Positions 34,411 through 43,618 of a stretch of 64,000 nucleotides of DNA are shown one piece after another. How positions within the stretch are numbered: position 1 is the first letter of the stretch; each line of letters opens with the position of its first letter. Origin of the DNA: Evansella sp. LMS18. Lineage in GTDB: Bacteria > Bacillota > Bacilli > Bacillales > Salisediminibacteriaceae. The notes under the pieces were generated by a model. The model worked only from the letters and a program-made list of their open reading frames with translations, ran no database searches and was not told where the DNA came from. Position numbers and translations under genes: made by a program. Where the stretch lies: NCBI RefSeq assembly GCF_024362785.1, contig NZ_CP093301.1:1364001-1428000 (forward strand). The letters run 5' to 3'.

Positions 34411-35958
34411 TTAGAACATCTCTGAAACAGATTTAGCGTTCAGGAAGTTTACGAGATAATCCGGTCCGCCTGCTTTAGAGTCAGTTCCGGACATTTTGAA
34501 TCCGCCGAATGGGTGGTAGCCTACGATTGCCGCAGTACAGCCGCGGTTGAAGTACAGGTTACCAACATGGAATTCATGGCGGGCACGGTTCAGGTGTGCA
34601 CGGTTGTTAGAAATAACCGCTCCTGTCAGGCCGTACTCTGTGTTGTTGGCGATATCAAGAAGCTCGTCGAAGTCTTTCGCTTTCGTGAAAGCAACGACAG
34701 GCCCGAAGATTTCTTCCTGCATGATTCTTCCTTCAGGGTCCACATCTTTAAAGATAGTTGGGTGGACGAAGAAGCCTTTAGAATCGTCAGTTTCGCCTCC
34801 GTATGCAAGCTCGCCTTCTTTTTTGCCAATCTCAATATAATCTTTAATCTTATCAAACTGCTTCTGGTTAACAACAGCAGCCATATAAACATCTTCTTCC
34901 ACCGGGTTGCCGACAGAGAATTCTTTTGTATACTCAATTGTTTTTTCCAGCACTTCGTCATACACGTCCTCATGAACGATAGCACGGGAGCATGCGGAAC
35001 ATTTCTGGCCGGAGAATCCGAACGCAGAATGTGCGATGGAGTGTGCAGCAAGATCAAGGTCAGAGTCGTTATCAACGATAATTGTGTCCTTACCGCCCAT
35101 CTCAGCGATAACACGCTTAATGTGGTTCTGGCCTTTCTGCCTTACAGCCGCGCGTTCAAAAATACGCTGTCCTGTTGGTACAGAACCTGTAAAGTTGATC
35201 CAGTGTGTATCTTTGTGATCTACAAGATAGTCACCGATTTCCGCAGGATCCCCTGGGACGAAGTTAAGTACGCCTTTTGGCAGTCCTGCTTCTTCCAGTA
35301 CTTCCACCAGTTTATACGCGATTACAGGCGTGTTTTCGGATGGCTTAAGTAACACTGTGTTACCAGTGACGATTGGCGCTGCAACAGTACCGGCAACAAT
35401 TGCAAAAGCAAAGTTCCACGGCGGGATTGTAACACCAGGGCCTAACGGCTGGTAGAAATAAGAGTTGTTTTCGAACGGACGGTCAGCTAATGGCTTACCT
35501 TTGTCCAGCTCAAGAATCTGGCGGCCATAATACTCAAGGAAGTCAATTCCTTCTGCCGTATCGCCATCTGCCTGGCCCCATGGCTTACCTGCTTCATAAG
35601 ACAGCCATGCGGAAAACTCATGCTTGCGGCGGCGGATCAGGTTCGCTGCACGGAACATAATTTCCGCACGCGCCTGAGCGCTCCATGTTCTCCACTCCTT
35701 GAAAGCTTCAGTCGCAGCTTCCATTGCCTGGTCAACATGCTCTTTTGTAGCCATAGAAGAATGGCCGATTACTTCTTCTTTATTGGAAGGGTTATAGGAA
35801 GTGATTTTATTATCCGTATAAATCCTCTCGCCGTTAATTACAAGTGGGTAATCCTGCCCAAGCTGGCCCTTTACTTTTTCCAGGGCATCTTTATAATCCT
35901 GGCGGTTCTGGTCATCTTTGAAATTAGTAAATGGTTCATGTTTGAATGGTAATACCAA
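34411..35958 (-). CDS. rocA: 1-pyrroline-5-carboxylate (glutamate-gamma-semialdehyde) dehydrogenase
   Basis: A 515-residue enzyme, exactly the length of Bacillus RocA/PutC, oxidising glutamate-5-semialdehyde to glutamate in arginine/proline breakdown. It has [41 protein letters not shown], catalytic Cys in [14 protein letters not shown], and the C-terminal [29 protein letters not shown] typical of this branch. The start is a TTG at 35958 with AAAGGAGGG 7 bases upstream; upstream in-frame codons are implausible. Monocistronic; no sigma-54 promoter is seen, unlike B. subtilis roc genes. Confidence 0.93.
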   Translation of the reverse strand: MVLPFKHEPFTNFKDDQNRQDYKDALEKVKGQLGQDYPLVINGERIYTDNKITSYNPSNKEEVIGHSSMATKEHVDQAMEAATEAFKEWRTWSAQARAEIMFRAANLIRRRKHEFSAWLSYEAGKPWGQADGDTAEGIDFLEYYGRQILELDKGKPLADRPFENNSYFYQPLGPGVTIPPWNFAFAIVAGTVAAPIVTGNTVLLKPSENTPVIAYKLVEVLEEAGLPKGVLNFVPGDPAEIGDYLVDHKDTHWINFTGSVPTGQRIFERAAVRQKGQNHIKRVIAEMGGKDTIIVDNDSDLDLAAHSIAHSAFGFSGQKCSACSRAIVHEDVYDEVLEKTIEYTKEFSVGNPVEEDVYMAAVVNQKQFDKIKDYIEIGKKEGELAYGGETDDSKGFFVHPTIFKDVDPEGRIMQEEIFGPVVAFTKAKDFDELLDIANNTEYGLTGAVISNNRAHLNRARHEFHVGNLYFNRGCTAAIVGYHPFGGFKMSGTDSKAGGPDYLVNFLNAKSVSEMF

Positions 35959-36039
35959 AGCTAAGCCCTCCTTTAAAAATAAGAAATCTTTTAATTCACA
36001 AAAATTTTTCTTCCATAAGAAAACGTAACACAGACGTGC

Positions 36040-36053
36040 TGAAAGCGCAAACA
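36040..36053. promoter_or_regulatory. possible cre site upstream of rocA
   Basis: TGAAAGCGCAAACA matches the cre consensus with one mismatch, about 80 bp upstream of the rocA start. Confidence 0.35.
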
Positions 36054-36193
36054 ATATCATAGTTTTACCAGTGATTACCTGGGACTATTTAATCACAGCA
36101 ATCTGCAAAACTCAGAAAATGTTTTTCTGTAATCGTTCCCTATGTAAATCACTGAAAATTGTTCACAATCTGTATACTTTGCTATGGCGATTC

Positions 36194-36209
36194 TGTGAAT
36201 TAAATCACA
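36194..36209. promoter_or_regulatory. Fnr/Rex-type box upstream of the alcohol dehydrogenase
   Basis: TGTGAATTAAATCACA fits TGTGA-N6-TCACA, the Bacillus Fnr consensus, and also resembles Rex sites. It is about 110 bp before the adh start, with GATAAT/TATAAA-like -10 sequences at 36237-36247, suggesting control by oxygen or NADH. Confidence 0.6.
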
Positions 36210-36319
36210 CCCACCTGCTCCTCATTCCCTTTGCCTGATAATATAAAACTATGACAGCCGGACCGCTTCCAGGCTGTTCTTAATAAACAGGAAACCTAAC
36301 TAATGAGGGGGAAAATCTA

Positions 36320-37399
36320 ATGGGGAAAAAGTTGATGAAAGCAGCAGTTGTGCACGAGTTCAAACAGGATTTAAAAATAGAAGAAGTACCAGTTCCTGAG
36401 GTTGGCAGCGGACAGGTATTAGTCCAGATCAAAGCATGCGGAGTCTGCCATACAGACCTTCATGCCGCTCACGGAGACTGGCCGGTGAAGCCTAACCTTC
36501 CGCTCATTCCAGGCCATGAAGGTGTAGGGGAAGTGGTTGAAATCGGGGAAAATGTAAACCACCTTCAAATTGGGGACCGTGTGGGAATCCCATGGCTTTA
36601 TTCCGCCTGTGGCCACTGCGAGTACTGTTTAACAGGAAGAGAAACACTTTGCCACGGCCAGCAGAACGCCGGTTACTCTGTAGACGGAAGCTATGCAGAC
36701 TTTTGCCTGGCAGAAGCGAATTATGTAGTTAAGCTCCCTGATAACCTCGAGTACGTTGATGCTGCTCCTATTTTCTGCGCTGGGGTTACAACTTATAAAG
36801 CGCTCAAAGTTGGCGAGGCAAAACCAGGAGACTGGGTAGCCATTTACGGTATTGGCGGACTCGGCCATGTTGCCGTCCAGTATGCGAAAGCAATGGGCTA
36901 CAACGTTGTCGCCGTAGATACCTTTGACGAAAAGCTCCAGCTTGCCACGGTACTTGGAGCTGATAAAGTGATTAACCCATTGACGGAAGATAGCGCAGAA
37001 TTCATCCAGCGGGAAGTTTGCGGAGTCCAGGCTTCCATTTGCACCGCTGTTTCCAAGCCTGCATTCTCAGAAGCATACCGTGCTGTTAAGAGAGGCGGGA
37101 AATGCGTGGCGGTAGGACTGCCTCCGGAAATGATGGAAGTACCTATTTTTGACACTGTGCTCAACGGGGTAAGTATCGTCGGCTCCATCGTAGGAACCCG
37201 TAAAGACCTTCAGGAATCCCTCCAGTTTGCAGCCGAGGGCAAAGTGAAAACAATTGTGGGCACTGCACCGCTGAGCGACATTAATAAGGTGTTCGAAGAC
37301 CTGGAGGCAGGCAAAATCAACGGAAGAATTGTTCTTGTCAACGACCTCCCGTCCGATACGCCAAAAGCTGAGAAGGCCAGCACCAGTACATTGGCGTAA
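36320..37399 (+). CDS. adhP: zinc-dependent alcohol dehydrogenase (AdhP/AdhT type)
   Basis: A 359-residue medium-chain dehydrogenase interconverting ethanol and acetaldehyde with NAD. Catalytic zinc ligands are in [16 protein letters not shown] and [12 protein letters not shown]; the structural zinc is bound by [15 protein letters not shown]; the NAD motif is [13 protein letters not shown]. About 18 residues of low-complexity tail ([16 protein letters not shown]) extend past the usual AdhP end. ATG preceded by GAGGGGGA. Monocistronic, with an Fnr/Rex box upstream. Confidence 0.92.
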   Translation: MGKKLMKAAVVHEFKQDLKIEEVPVPEVGSGQVLVQIKACGVCHTDLHAAHGDWPVKPNLPLIPGHEGVGEVVEIGENVNHLQIGDRVGIPWLYSACGHCEYCLTGRETLCHGQQNAGYSVDGSYADFCLAEANYVVKLPDNLEYVDAAPIFCAGVTTYKALKVGEAKPGDWVAIYGIGGLGHVAVQYAKAMGYNVVAVDTFDEKLQLATVLGADKVINPLTEDSAEFIQREVCGVQASICTAVSKPAFSEAYRAVKRGGKCVAVGLPPEMMEVPIFDTVLNGVSIVGSIVGTRKDLQESLQFAAEGKVKTIVGTAPLSDINKVFEDLEAGKINGRIVLVNDLPSDTPKAEKASTSTLA

Positions 37400-37441
37400 A
37401 TTAAAGCTTCCCTCCCGGAAATAAAACTGTTTTGCAAATAA

Positions 37442-37482
37442 GCGAAAATCCCCGTCTGGGATGACGGGGATTCGCTTTTATT
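37442..37482 (+). terminator. terminator of the alcohol dehydrogenase
   Basis: ATCCCCGTC and GACGGGGAT form a 9-bp stem extended by GCGAA/TTCGC, then CTTTTATT. The downstream half is repeated once more, GGGGATTCGCTTTTATTA, up to about 37503, a small duplication. Confidence 0.8.
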
Positions 37483-37498
37483 AGGGGATTCGCTTTTA

Positions 37499-37699
37499 TT
37501 AGGGGATTCTTTTTTCATATTCACCCAGAGAATCTGCACCGGAGTCAGGGACTTCATTGTGCCGAATAAAATCGCCTGTGTGTGGGTATGTTTTTTGTTC
37601 ATGGGCGAGGAGGAGTTCGTCCTGCACGGCTTTTTTGTGGTCTTTTTCTCTTCTTTTGGAAAGGCAGCCTGAATTTTTAGGTTTAAAATGGTACTTCAT
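37499..37699 (-). CDS. small hydrophilic hypothetical protein
   Basis: A 66-residue reading frame, MKYHFKPKNSGCLSKRR at the start and GADSLGEYEKRIP at the end, highly charged and without membrane segments. Its composition is protein-like rather than random, but the ribosome binding site is weak and its end runs into the duplicated terminator sequence. Not recognised. Confidence 0.4.
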   Translation of the reverse strand: MKYHFKPKNSGCLSKRREKDHKKAVQDELLLAHEQKTYPHTGDFIRHNEVPDSGADSLGEYEKRIP

Positions 37700-37776
37700 T
37701 ATGGCAAAAAACTCAATTTTGTATGGTTTTATGGTGAGCAAGGGTAATATTATTGCGGTTAATAGAGCGGGGGTGG

Positions 37777-37893
37777 TTTATTGGCTTAGCTGGTTAGGTT
37801 TATTGGCGAAATTTTAATTTTATTGGCGAAATCGGATGGTTTATTGGCGAAATTATATTTTTATTGGCGAAATCGGGTAGTTTATCGGCGAAC
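37777..37893. repeat. degenerate tandem array, ~21-bp period (TTTATTGGCGAAAT core)
   Basis: Six cores of TTTATTGGCGAAAT, with the first G at 37783, 37805, 37825, 37846, 37866 and 37887, i.e. spacings of 20-22 bp. Located in the gap between the alcohol dehydrogenase and YciI genes. The core differs from those of the arrays at 25229 and 52698. Confidence 0.75.
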
Positions 37894-37920
37894 GCAGAAA
37901 AATCAGTCACGGCCATACAT

Positions 37921-37956
37921 AAAAAAACTTGCCAGGCGGTGCGACCGCCGGCAAGT
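37921..37956 (-). terminator. terminator of the YciI gene
   Basis: ACTTGCC-GGCGGT and ACCGCC-GGCAAGT arms, with one mismatch, surround GCG; seven T residues follow on the minus strand. Confidence 0.88.
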
Positions 37957-37965
37957 AAACTCTGA

Positions 37966-38241
37966 TTAGTAAGATTTAATAGGAGTTGCTAGCTCCCATT
38001 CATGTATTTCATAGTTTCTTGCACCGTGTAAAACGTACGGATCCTCTTTCACCCAGGTTTCCACTTCGTCCTGGTCCTCCGCCTGATAGATCACCAGTCC
38101 CCCGGTACCATCTGCAAATCTTCCATACAAAACCACTTTCTTTTCTTCGTGCATTTTTTCCAAAAACTCCAAATGTGCCGGTCTGTACTTTTTCGTCAGT
38201 TCCTCATCTTTCATTGGCAGTAAAACAGCGAACGTTTTCAT
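37966..38241 (-). CDS. YciI family protein
   Basis: A 91-residue ferredoxin-like-fold protein of the YciI/muconolactone-isomerase-like family. It opens MKTFAVLLPMKDEELTKKYRP and has the conserved HLEFLEKMHEEKKVVLYGRFADGTGG with the His/Asp pair thought to be catalytic. Function within the family is poorly known. Single gene with its own terminator. Confidence 0.8.
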   Translation of the reverse strand: MKTFAVLLPMKDEELTKKYRPAHLEFLEKMHEEKKVVLYGRFADGTGGLVIYQAEDQDEVETWVKEDPYVLHGARNYEIHEWELATPIKSY

Positions 38242-38392
38242 TTATGGATGTGCCCCCTTTTACGTTTTATCCTATTTAGGTCCAGCCAGGGTACCTCCGT
38301 GCTGGTTGCGTTACCTCTCACTCTATTTTTTCCCGCATGCGGGTATGCGAGACGCTATCCAATTCGTTTCAGCAGCTTTTTTTATAAAACAA

Positions 38393-39454
38393 TCAACCAA
38401 GCTTTCGCACACGGCTGATGATTTCGTCCGATACTTCTTTCGTCGTATGGCTGCCGCCCACATCAGGTGTGAGGAAGCCGTCCCGGGTCACATTCTCAAT
38501 AATCTCCAGGAGCTCACGCCCAAGTTCTTCCTCGCCAAAATGGTCAAGCATCATCTTGCCTGTCCAAATCTGCCCCACCGGATTTGCGATACCTTTTCCG
38601 ATGATATCGGGGGCCGACCCGTGCACCGGCTCGAACATGGACGGATATTTCCCATTCACATTTATATTTGCCGCCGGGGCTATACCGATGCTTCCCATAA
38701 TTGCAGCTCCAACATCCGTAAGTATGTCTCCAAATAAATTGCTTGCAACAATTACATCAAATTTTTCCGGGCGTGTTACAAAAAACGCGGCAAGAGCATC
38801 GATATGCTGGGAGTCTGTTTCAAAGCCAGGATAATCTCTCGCCACTTCTTCAAAAACCTTATCCCAGAAAGGCATAGAATAGACAATTCCATTGGACTTT
38901 GTTGCGCTTGTAACATGCTTTTTCCGCCTGGAGGCCAGTTCAAATGCATACCTGATTGCCCGTTCTGTGCCTTTCCTTGAAAAAACAGCATTCTGTATAG
39001 CAATTTCATCTTCGCCCTGGTGGATTGTTCCTCCAATCGAGCTGTACTCTCCTTCGCTGTTTTCTCTGACAACAATAAGGTCAAAATCCTTCGGGTTAGC
39101 CAGCGGGGACTGAATACCTTCAAACCTTTTAGCCGGTCGGACATTAATCACCTGCTCAAACTCACGGCGAATTTTTATCAACAATCCCCAGAGAGAAATG
39201 TGATCCGGGACAAGCTCTTTATTTCCAACTGCGCCGAGGAAAACAGCGTCAAAATTCCTGAGCCTGTCCAACCCATCTTCCGGCATCATTGTTCCATGTT
39301 CAAGATAGTACTCGCAGCTCCATGGAAAATTTTCAAACTCAAACCGTATTCCTCCGTGAACTTCTGCCAGCGCATTCAAAACTTCAGAAGCTGCCGGTAC
39401 TACTTCTTTTCCAACACCATCTCCTGGGATATTAGCTATCTTTAAAACTTTCAA
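38393..39454 (-). CDS. tartrate dehydrogenase / D-malate dehydrogenase (TtuC/DmlA/YcsA type)
   Basis: A 353-residue NAD-dependent decarboxylating dehydrogenase of the isopropylmalate family. It has IPGDGVGKEVVPAASEVL, SLWGLLIKIRREFEQ (the tartrate-branch replacement of the leucine loop), VVRENSEGEY, SNLFGDILTDVGAA and EPVHGSAPDI. Substrates in the family are D-malate, tartrate and related acids. The start is a TTG at 39454 with AGGAG 7 bases upstream. Its upstream region is the palindrome array, which begins 55 bp before the start codon, so promoter and array must overlap or lie very close. Confidence 0.88.
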   Translation of the reverse strand: MKVLKIANIPGDGVGKEVVPAASEVLNALAEVHGGIRFEFENFPWSCEYYLEHGTMMPEDGLDRLRNFDAVFLGAVGNKELVPDHISLWGLLIKIRREFEQVINVRPAKRFEGIQSPLANPKDFDLIVVRENSEGEYSSIGGTIHQGEDEIAIQNAVFSRKGTERAIRYAFELASRRKKHVTSATKSNGIVYSMPFWDKVFEEVARDYPGFETDSQHIDALAAFFVTRPEKFDVIVASNLFGDILTDVGAAIMGSIGIAPAANINVNGKYPSMFEPVHGSAPDIIGKGIANPVGQIWTGKMMLDHFGEEELGRELLEIIENVTRDGFLTPDVGGSHTTKEVSDEIISRVRKLG

Positions 39455-39509
39455 TATAATTCTCCTCTCTTTGTTTCACACAAAACTCTCTTTTGCTTTA
39501 CTTCCTTTT

Positions 39510-40699
39510 GCAGTCTATAGACTGCATTTTTCCCCTACCCATTTAACCGGCTATAGCCGGTATTTTTTCCTCCGGCCCTTTTGCTGTCTATAGACTGCAT
39601 TTTGCCCGGCTCCTTTTCACCGGCTATTTTTGCAGTCTATAGACTGCATTTTTCCTCGGGTCCTTTTTCACCGGCTATAGACGGTATTTTCCTCCGGCCC
39701 TTTTTTGCAGTCTATAGACTGCATTTTTCCCCCGCCCTTTTTCCACCGGCTATAGACGGTATTTTTTCCCCTGGTCCATTTCGCAGTCTATAGACTGCAT
39801 TTTCCCGGCTCCTTTTTCACCGGCTGTAGACGGTATTTTTTCCTCAGGCTCTTTTTGCAGTCTATAGACTGCATTTTTCCACGTTCCTTTTTCACCGGCT
39901 ATAGACGGTATTTTTTCCTCCGGTCCTTTTGCAGTCTATAGACTTCATTTTACTCCCGGTTCCTTTTTCACCGGCTATAGACGGTATTTTTTCCTCAGGC
40001 CCTTTTTGCAGTCTATAGACTTCATTTTTCCCTCGCCCTTTTTTCACCGGCTATAGCCGGTATTTTTTCCCCTGGTCCATTTTGCAGTCTATAGACTGCA
40101 TTTTCCCGGCTCCTTTTTCACCGGCTGTAGCCGGTATTTTTTCCTCAGGCTCTTTTTGCAGTCTATAGACTGCATTTTTCCCTCTGACTCTTTTGGCTGT
40201 CTATAGACTGCATTTTTTCCTCAGGCCCTTTTGCAGTCTATAGACTGCATTTTCCACGTTCCTTTTTCACCGGCTATAGACGGTTTTTTTTCCTCAGGCC
40301 CTTTTTGCAGTCTATAGACTTCATTTTGCTCCCGGTTCATTTTTCACCGGCTATAGCGGGTATTTTTCCTCCGGCTCTTTTTGCAGTCTATAGACTGCAT
40401 TTTTTCCCTTGCCCTTTTTCACCGTCTATAGACGGTATTTTTTCCTCTGGCCCTTTTTGCAGTCTATAGACTGCATTTTACTCCCGGTTCCTTTTTCACC
40501 GGCTATAGCCGGTATTTTTTCCTCTGGCCCTTTTTGCAGTCTATAGACTGCATTTTTCCCTTGCCCTTTTCACCGGCTATAGCCGGTATTTTTTTCCTCT
40601 GACCCTTTTGCAGTCTATAGACTGCATTTTCTCCTCGCCCTTTTTTCACCGGCTATAGCCGGTATTTTTCCCCCGCCCTTTTAGCAGTCTATAGACTGC
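39510..40699. repeat. array of 33 alternating short palindromes of two types
   Basis: Type A is TGCAGTCTATAGACTGCA (18 copies, 13 with the perfect 16-bp core); type B is ACCGGCTATAGCCGGT (15 copies, 5 perfect). They alternate A-B-A-B at about 37 bp, except A-A-A near 40161-40249. Imperfect B copies mostly read GACGGT in the right arm; one copy (40421) has both arms changed, restoring symmetry. One B is halved (39620). Each is preceded by C/T-rich CCCTTTTT and followed by ATTTTT on the plus strand, so all have one orientation. Spacers are similar, not unique, so this is not CRISPR. It fills the gap between the divergent dehydrogenase and nirK genes. Confidence 0.95.
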
Positions 40700-40889
40700 A
40701 TTTTTCCCATGCTCGTTTTCTATGTCCAGGATACCAGGCGGCTGGATATGTATTACAGTTATTTGGCTTACGCTTTCTCCTTCCTATTCCCCCTAAACTT
40801 ATTCTGTATATTTACTATTTTCCCCTTCAATATAGAGTTAAGAATTTTCTGTGAATAACCCTTGAACGACATGTGAACGTGTTAACAAA

Positions 40890-40905
40890 GGTGATTCAAA
40901 TCACC
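40890..40905. promoter_or_regulatory. Fnr/Dnr-type box of nirK
   Basis: GGTGATTCAAATCACC is a 16-bp palindrome matching the GTGAT-N4-ATCAC class. A TATATT at 40927-40932 is a good -10, predicting a start near 40939 and placing the box at -41.5, the classic class II activator position. A second near-match, TGTGAACGTGTTAACA, is at 40872-40887. Confidence 0.65.
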
Positions 40906-40938
40906 AAGAATACTACCCCGCCCCTATATATTAAAGGT

Positions 40939-41108
40939 AAGGAAAGCGTTCCTTAAATAAAGGCTTTGTTAAAAAACAGGATGTTTTTCAGCCTTCACTT
41001 AAAACTGAGCGCAGCGGAATCCAGTTGAAAATTGGATTAAGGGAGCTCAAGCATATAAGCTACATTCCACTTTAACAGAGCCTAATAAAATGGTAGGAGT
41101 GATCGAGT
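40939..41108 (+). other. long nirK leader
   Basis: About 170 nt separate the predicted start from the nirK ATG. A dyad AAGGAA/TTCCTT lies at 40939-40954. No coding sequence is seen; the leader could take part in mRNA stability. Confidence 0.35.
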
Positions 41109-42218
41109 ATGTCATATGCTAAATGGTTTAAGATTTTACTTGCCGGAATTATATTGATGATGCTCTCTGTCGCCTGTAGTAATGCTGAAGAAACCAGTAA
41201 ATCCGATGACACTGTTTATGCCGCTGAGGAAAACAACGAGAACGGAAATGAAAATGGCAACGAGAATGACGCTGAAGCTGCTGAAGAAAATCATGAAGCC
41301 GATGGTGAATACACACGAAACGGCATGCCGGTATTCGCGGCACATGATGGACTACACCAGGAACCAGTACCAGTTATCGTGGAACGTACCGGAGAAAATG
41401 AAGTATATGTGGAAATGACATCTCAGATTACAGATATCGAAATAGACAAGGGACTTCTTTACAAAGCTTGGACGTTTAACGGCGAAGCCCCTGGTCCCCT
41501 CGTAGTGGTTAACGAAGGAGATACAATCACTTTTAACTTAAAGAACCATGACCCTGCTATCCCTCACTCCATGGATTTCCATGCAGTGCACGCAAGCCCG
41601 AAACGTGACTTTGCCGATGTAATGCCTAATGAAGAAGGCACCTTCACTTACACAGCGAACTATCCGGGAGTCTTCATGTACCACTGTGGAACACCTTCCG
41701 TACTGGCACACATTGCTAACGGAATGCACGGGGTAATCATTGTAATGCCGAAGGACGGCTATCCAACAGATGACGAAGTGGACCGCGAGTTCGTACTCAT
41801 TCAAAACGAATGGTACCAGTATAACGACTTAGATGACATGACAAACGGCGTTCCGAGCCAGGTGGTATTCTCCGCAAAAGCACTGGAAGAAGGAGATATT
41901 AACACAAACGGCACAACATACGACCTGAAAGAAGCACCGCTGCAGGCTAAAGTTGGCGAGAAGATACGTATGTATATCAACAACGTAGGCCCGAATGAAA
42001 TCAGCTCCTTTCACGTAGTAGGAACAGTAATGGACGATGTATATGTGGACGGCAACCCGGAAAACCATATGAAAGGGCTCCAGACGGTGATTCTTCCTGC
42101 CAGCGGCGGAGCGGTTGTTGAATTCACGGTAAAAGAGCCTGGAACTTACCCAATCGTAACTCACCAGTTCAACCATGTTGAAAAAGGTGCTGCAGCTCTG
42201 CTTGAAGTAACAGAGTAA
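41109..42218 (+). CDS. nirK: copper-containing nitrite reductase NirK (lipoprotein)
   Basis: A 369-residue two-cupredoxin enzyme reducing nitrite to NO. A lipoprotein signal ends at VACS (Cys about 23) and is followed by an acidic, Asn/Glu-rich linker of ~45 residues, so the enzyme is anchored outside the membrane as in other Gram-positives. Copper ligands: HSMDFH (type 1 and type 2 His with the catalytic Asp), YHCGTPSVLAHIANGMHG (type 2 His, type 1 Cys, His, Met), and a C-terminal His in THQFNH. SSFHVVGTVMDDVY marks the class typical of Bacilli. No nor or nos genes are adjacent. Confidence 0.92.
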   Translation: MSYAKWFKILLAGIILMMLSVACSNAEETSKSDDTVYAAEENNENGNENGNENDAEAAEENHEADGEYTRNGMPVFAAHDGLHQEPVPVIVERTGENEVYVEMTSQITDIEIDKGLLYKAWTFNGEAPGPLVVVNEGDTITFNLKNHDPAIPHSMDFHAVHASPKRDFADVMPNEEGTFTYTANYPGVFMYHCGTPSVLAHIANGMHGVIIVMPKDGYPTDDEVDREFVLIQNEWYQYNDLDDMTNGVPSQVVFSAKALEEGDINTNGTTYDLKEAPLQAKVGEKIRMYINNVGPNEISSFHVVGTVMDDVYVDGNPENHMKGLQTVILPASGGAVVEFTVKEPGTYPIVTHQFNHVEKGAAALLEVTE

Positions 42219-42246
42219 ATAAATATAATACTGCCACCCCCCTTTT

Positions 42247-42296
42247 GAAAAACCCGTCCTCCCGCTTATCCCCCCAAGCGGACAGGGCGGGTTTTT
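42247..42296. terminator. bidirectional terminator between nirK and glycerate kinase
   Basis: AAACCCG...CGGGTTT with inner CCGCTT/AAGCGG arms forms a long hairpin with T runs on both strands. Confidence 0.85.
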
Positions 42297-42349
42297 GTAT
42301 GCTGAAAAAGTTGGTTTCCTTCAATGTGAATGTACAGCAGCAAGACTGA

Positions 42350-43519
42350 TTACTCCCCCTTAATAAAACCGCCTAATCTGTAAGCTCCAGTATAAAGTGT
42401 CTTCAGTGTTTGCCGGCATGCCAGCTCAAGGAGTTTTTCCCCTTGACTCATTGCTTGCTGCAGCGGGATAATTTCATGGGTAAGAGGCACCGGAATCAGA
42501 TTTTCTTCATGATATGTTCCTTTTATAAATGACTCAGACACAGAACCGCCGAACAATAGCACAATTTTATTTTTTTCTAAGGCCGTCCTTGCGACTCCCA
42601 TTGGCCCTTTCCCATAAAATGTTTGTTCGTCCAGCTTGCCTTCCCCGCTTATAACCAGGTCCGCCCATTCAATTTTCTCTTCCAGGCTGGTCAGTTCAGC
42701 TATCAATTCGAACCCATTTTTCATCTCCCCGTTCAGATAGGACATAAGGGAAAAACCGAATCCCCCGGCAGCCCCAGCTCCAGGAGCATCTCTGTAATCT
42801 TTGCCTGTTGCTTTAACAGTTAAATCAGCAAACTGCTTCATGCCATTTTCGTAAAATGGGATTTCTTCTTTCAGGACACCTTTCTGCGGCCCGAAAACTG
42901 CAATTGCTCCCTTTTCCCCAAGAAGGGGATTTTTAACATCAGACGCTATAACCAGCTTTACTTTTTTAACCCTGCCATCCAGATTTCCAGTATGTATACG
43001 GTGTATTTCTTCCAGCCTTCCTGAAACCCTCTGAATCAGTTGTCCCTTTTCGTCAAGAAACTCACAGCCAAGCGCTTGAAGGAAACCTGCACCTCCATCT
43101 GCAGTGGCGCTTCCGCCAATGCCAAGGACGATTTCTTCCGCCCCTTTATCAAGAGCTGCTTTCATGATGATTCCTGTTCCATGAGTAGTAGCCACTGAAG
43201 GATTCAGTTCCGTTCCTGAAAGAAGAGTAATTCCTGAAGCGGCTGCAGTTTCAATTACCGCTAGTTTCCTGTCTCCGTTCCAGGCAAAGAAACCTTCTGT
43301 TTTTCTCCCTATTGGGTCCACTGTCTTTACCGTCACCTTTTCCGCCTGAAGAGGGGCTAACAGAGCATCGACTGTTCCTTCACCACCATCGGCCATTGGG
43401 ACCATCTCAACTTTTGCTCCGGTAAACGGGCTGTTCCTTATTCCACTGTGGATTGCTTCAGCAGCCTCTGCACTTGTCATAGACCCTTTAAAAGAATCCG
43501 GTGCCACCAGAATATTCAT
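42350..43519 (-). CDS. glxK: glycerate kinase (GarK/GlxK family)
   Basis: A 389-residue kinase phosphorylating D-glycerate. It begins MNILVAPDSFKGSMTSAEAA and has PMADGGEGTVDAL, GIGGSATADGGAGFLQALG, PGAGAAGGFGF and SGEGKLDEQTFYGKGP, all standard. It links glycerate, formed by hydroxypyruvate or tartronate-semialdehyde reduction, to glycolysis, matching the hydroxy-acid theme of the window. The final ~15 residues (TGAYRLGGFIKGE) exceed the usual end slightly. Confidence 0.92.
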   Translation of the reverse strand: MNILVAPDSFKGSMTSAEAAEAIHSGIRNSPFTGAKVEMVPMADGGEGTVDALLAPLQAEKVTVKTVDPIGRKTEGFFAWNGDRKLAVIETAAASGITLLSGTELNPSVATTHGTGIIMKAALDKGAEEIVLGIGGSATADGGAGFLQALGCEFLDEKGQLIQRVSGRLEEIHRIHTGNLDGRVKKVKLVIASDVKNPLLGEKGAIAVFGPQKGVLKEEIPFYENGMKQFADLTVKATGKDYRDAPGAGAAGGFGFSLMSYLNGEMKNGFELIAELTSLEEKIEWADLVISGEGKLDEQTFYGKGPMGVARTALEKNKIVLLFGGSVSESFIKGTYHEENLIPVPLTHEIIPLQQAMSQGEKLLELACRQTLKTLYTGAYRLGGFIKGE

Positions 43520-43618
43520 TCAATACCAACTCCAGTTAGAGATAATAATGGAGCCAGCTCTGCCGCTTTATGCCGAACAGGAGTCAGAGCCGGCTCTGCA
43601 GACATTTTACCAAAAGTG

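Noticed and set aside
35959-36060. N-terminal extension of RocA by 34 residues
   Set aside because: The extension is not family-like and the TTG at 35958 has an excellent AAAGGAGGG and gives the normal 515 residues.
38310-38345. Terminator at CCCGCATGCGGG after the tartrate-type dehydrogenase
   Set aside because: On the minus strand the palindrome is followed by A, not T, residues; the T run is on the wrong side.
39581-39793. Open frame through the palindrome array
   Set aside because: It is a translation of the repeats, without a ribosome binding site, and codes for low-complexity repeats of the same peptide.
39510-40699. CRISPR array
   Set aside because: Repeats are palindromes of two kinds, spacers are short and nearly identical pyrimidine-rich sequence, and no cas genes are present.
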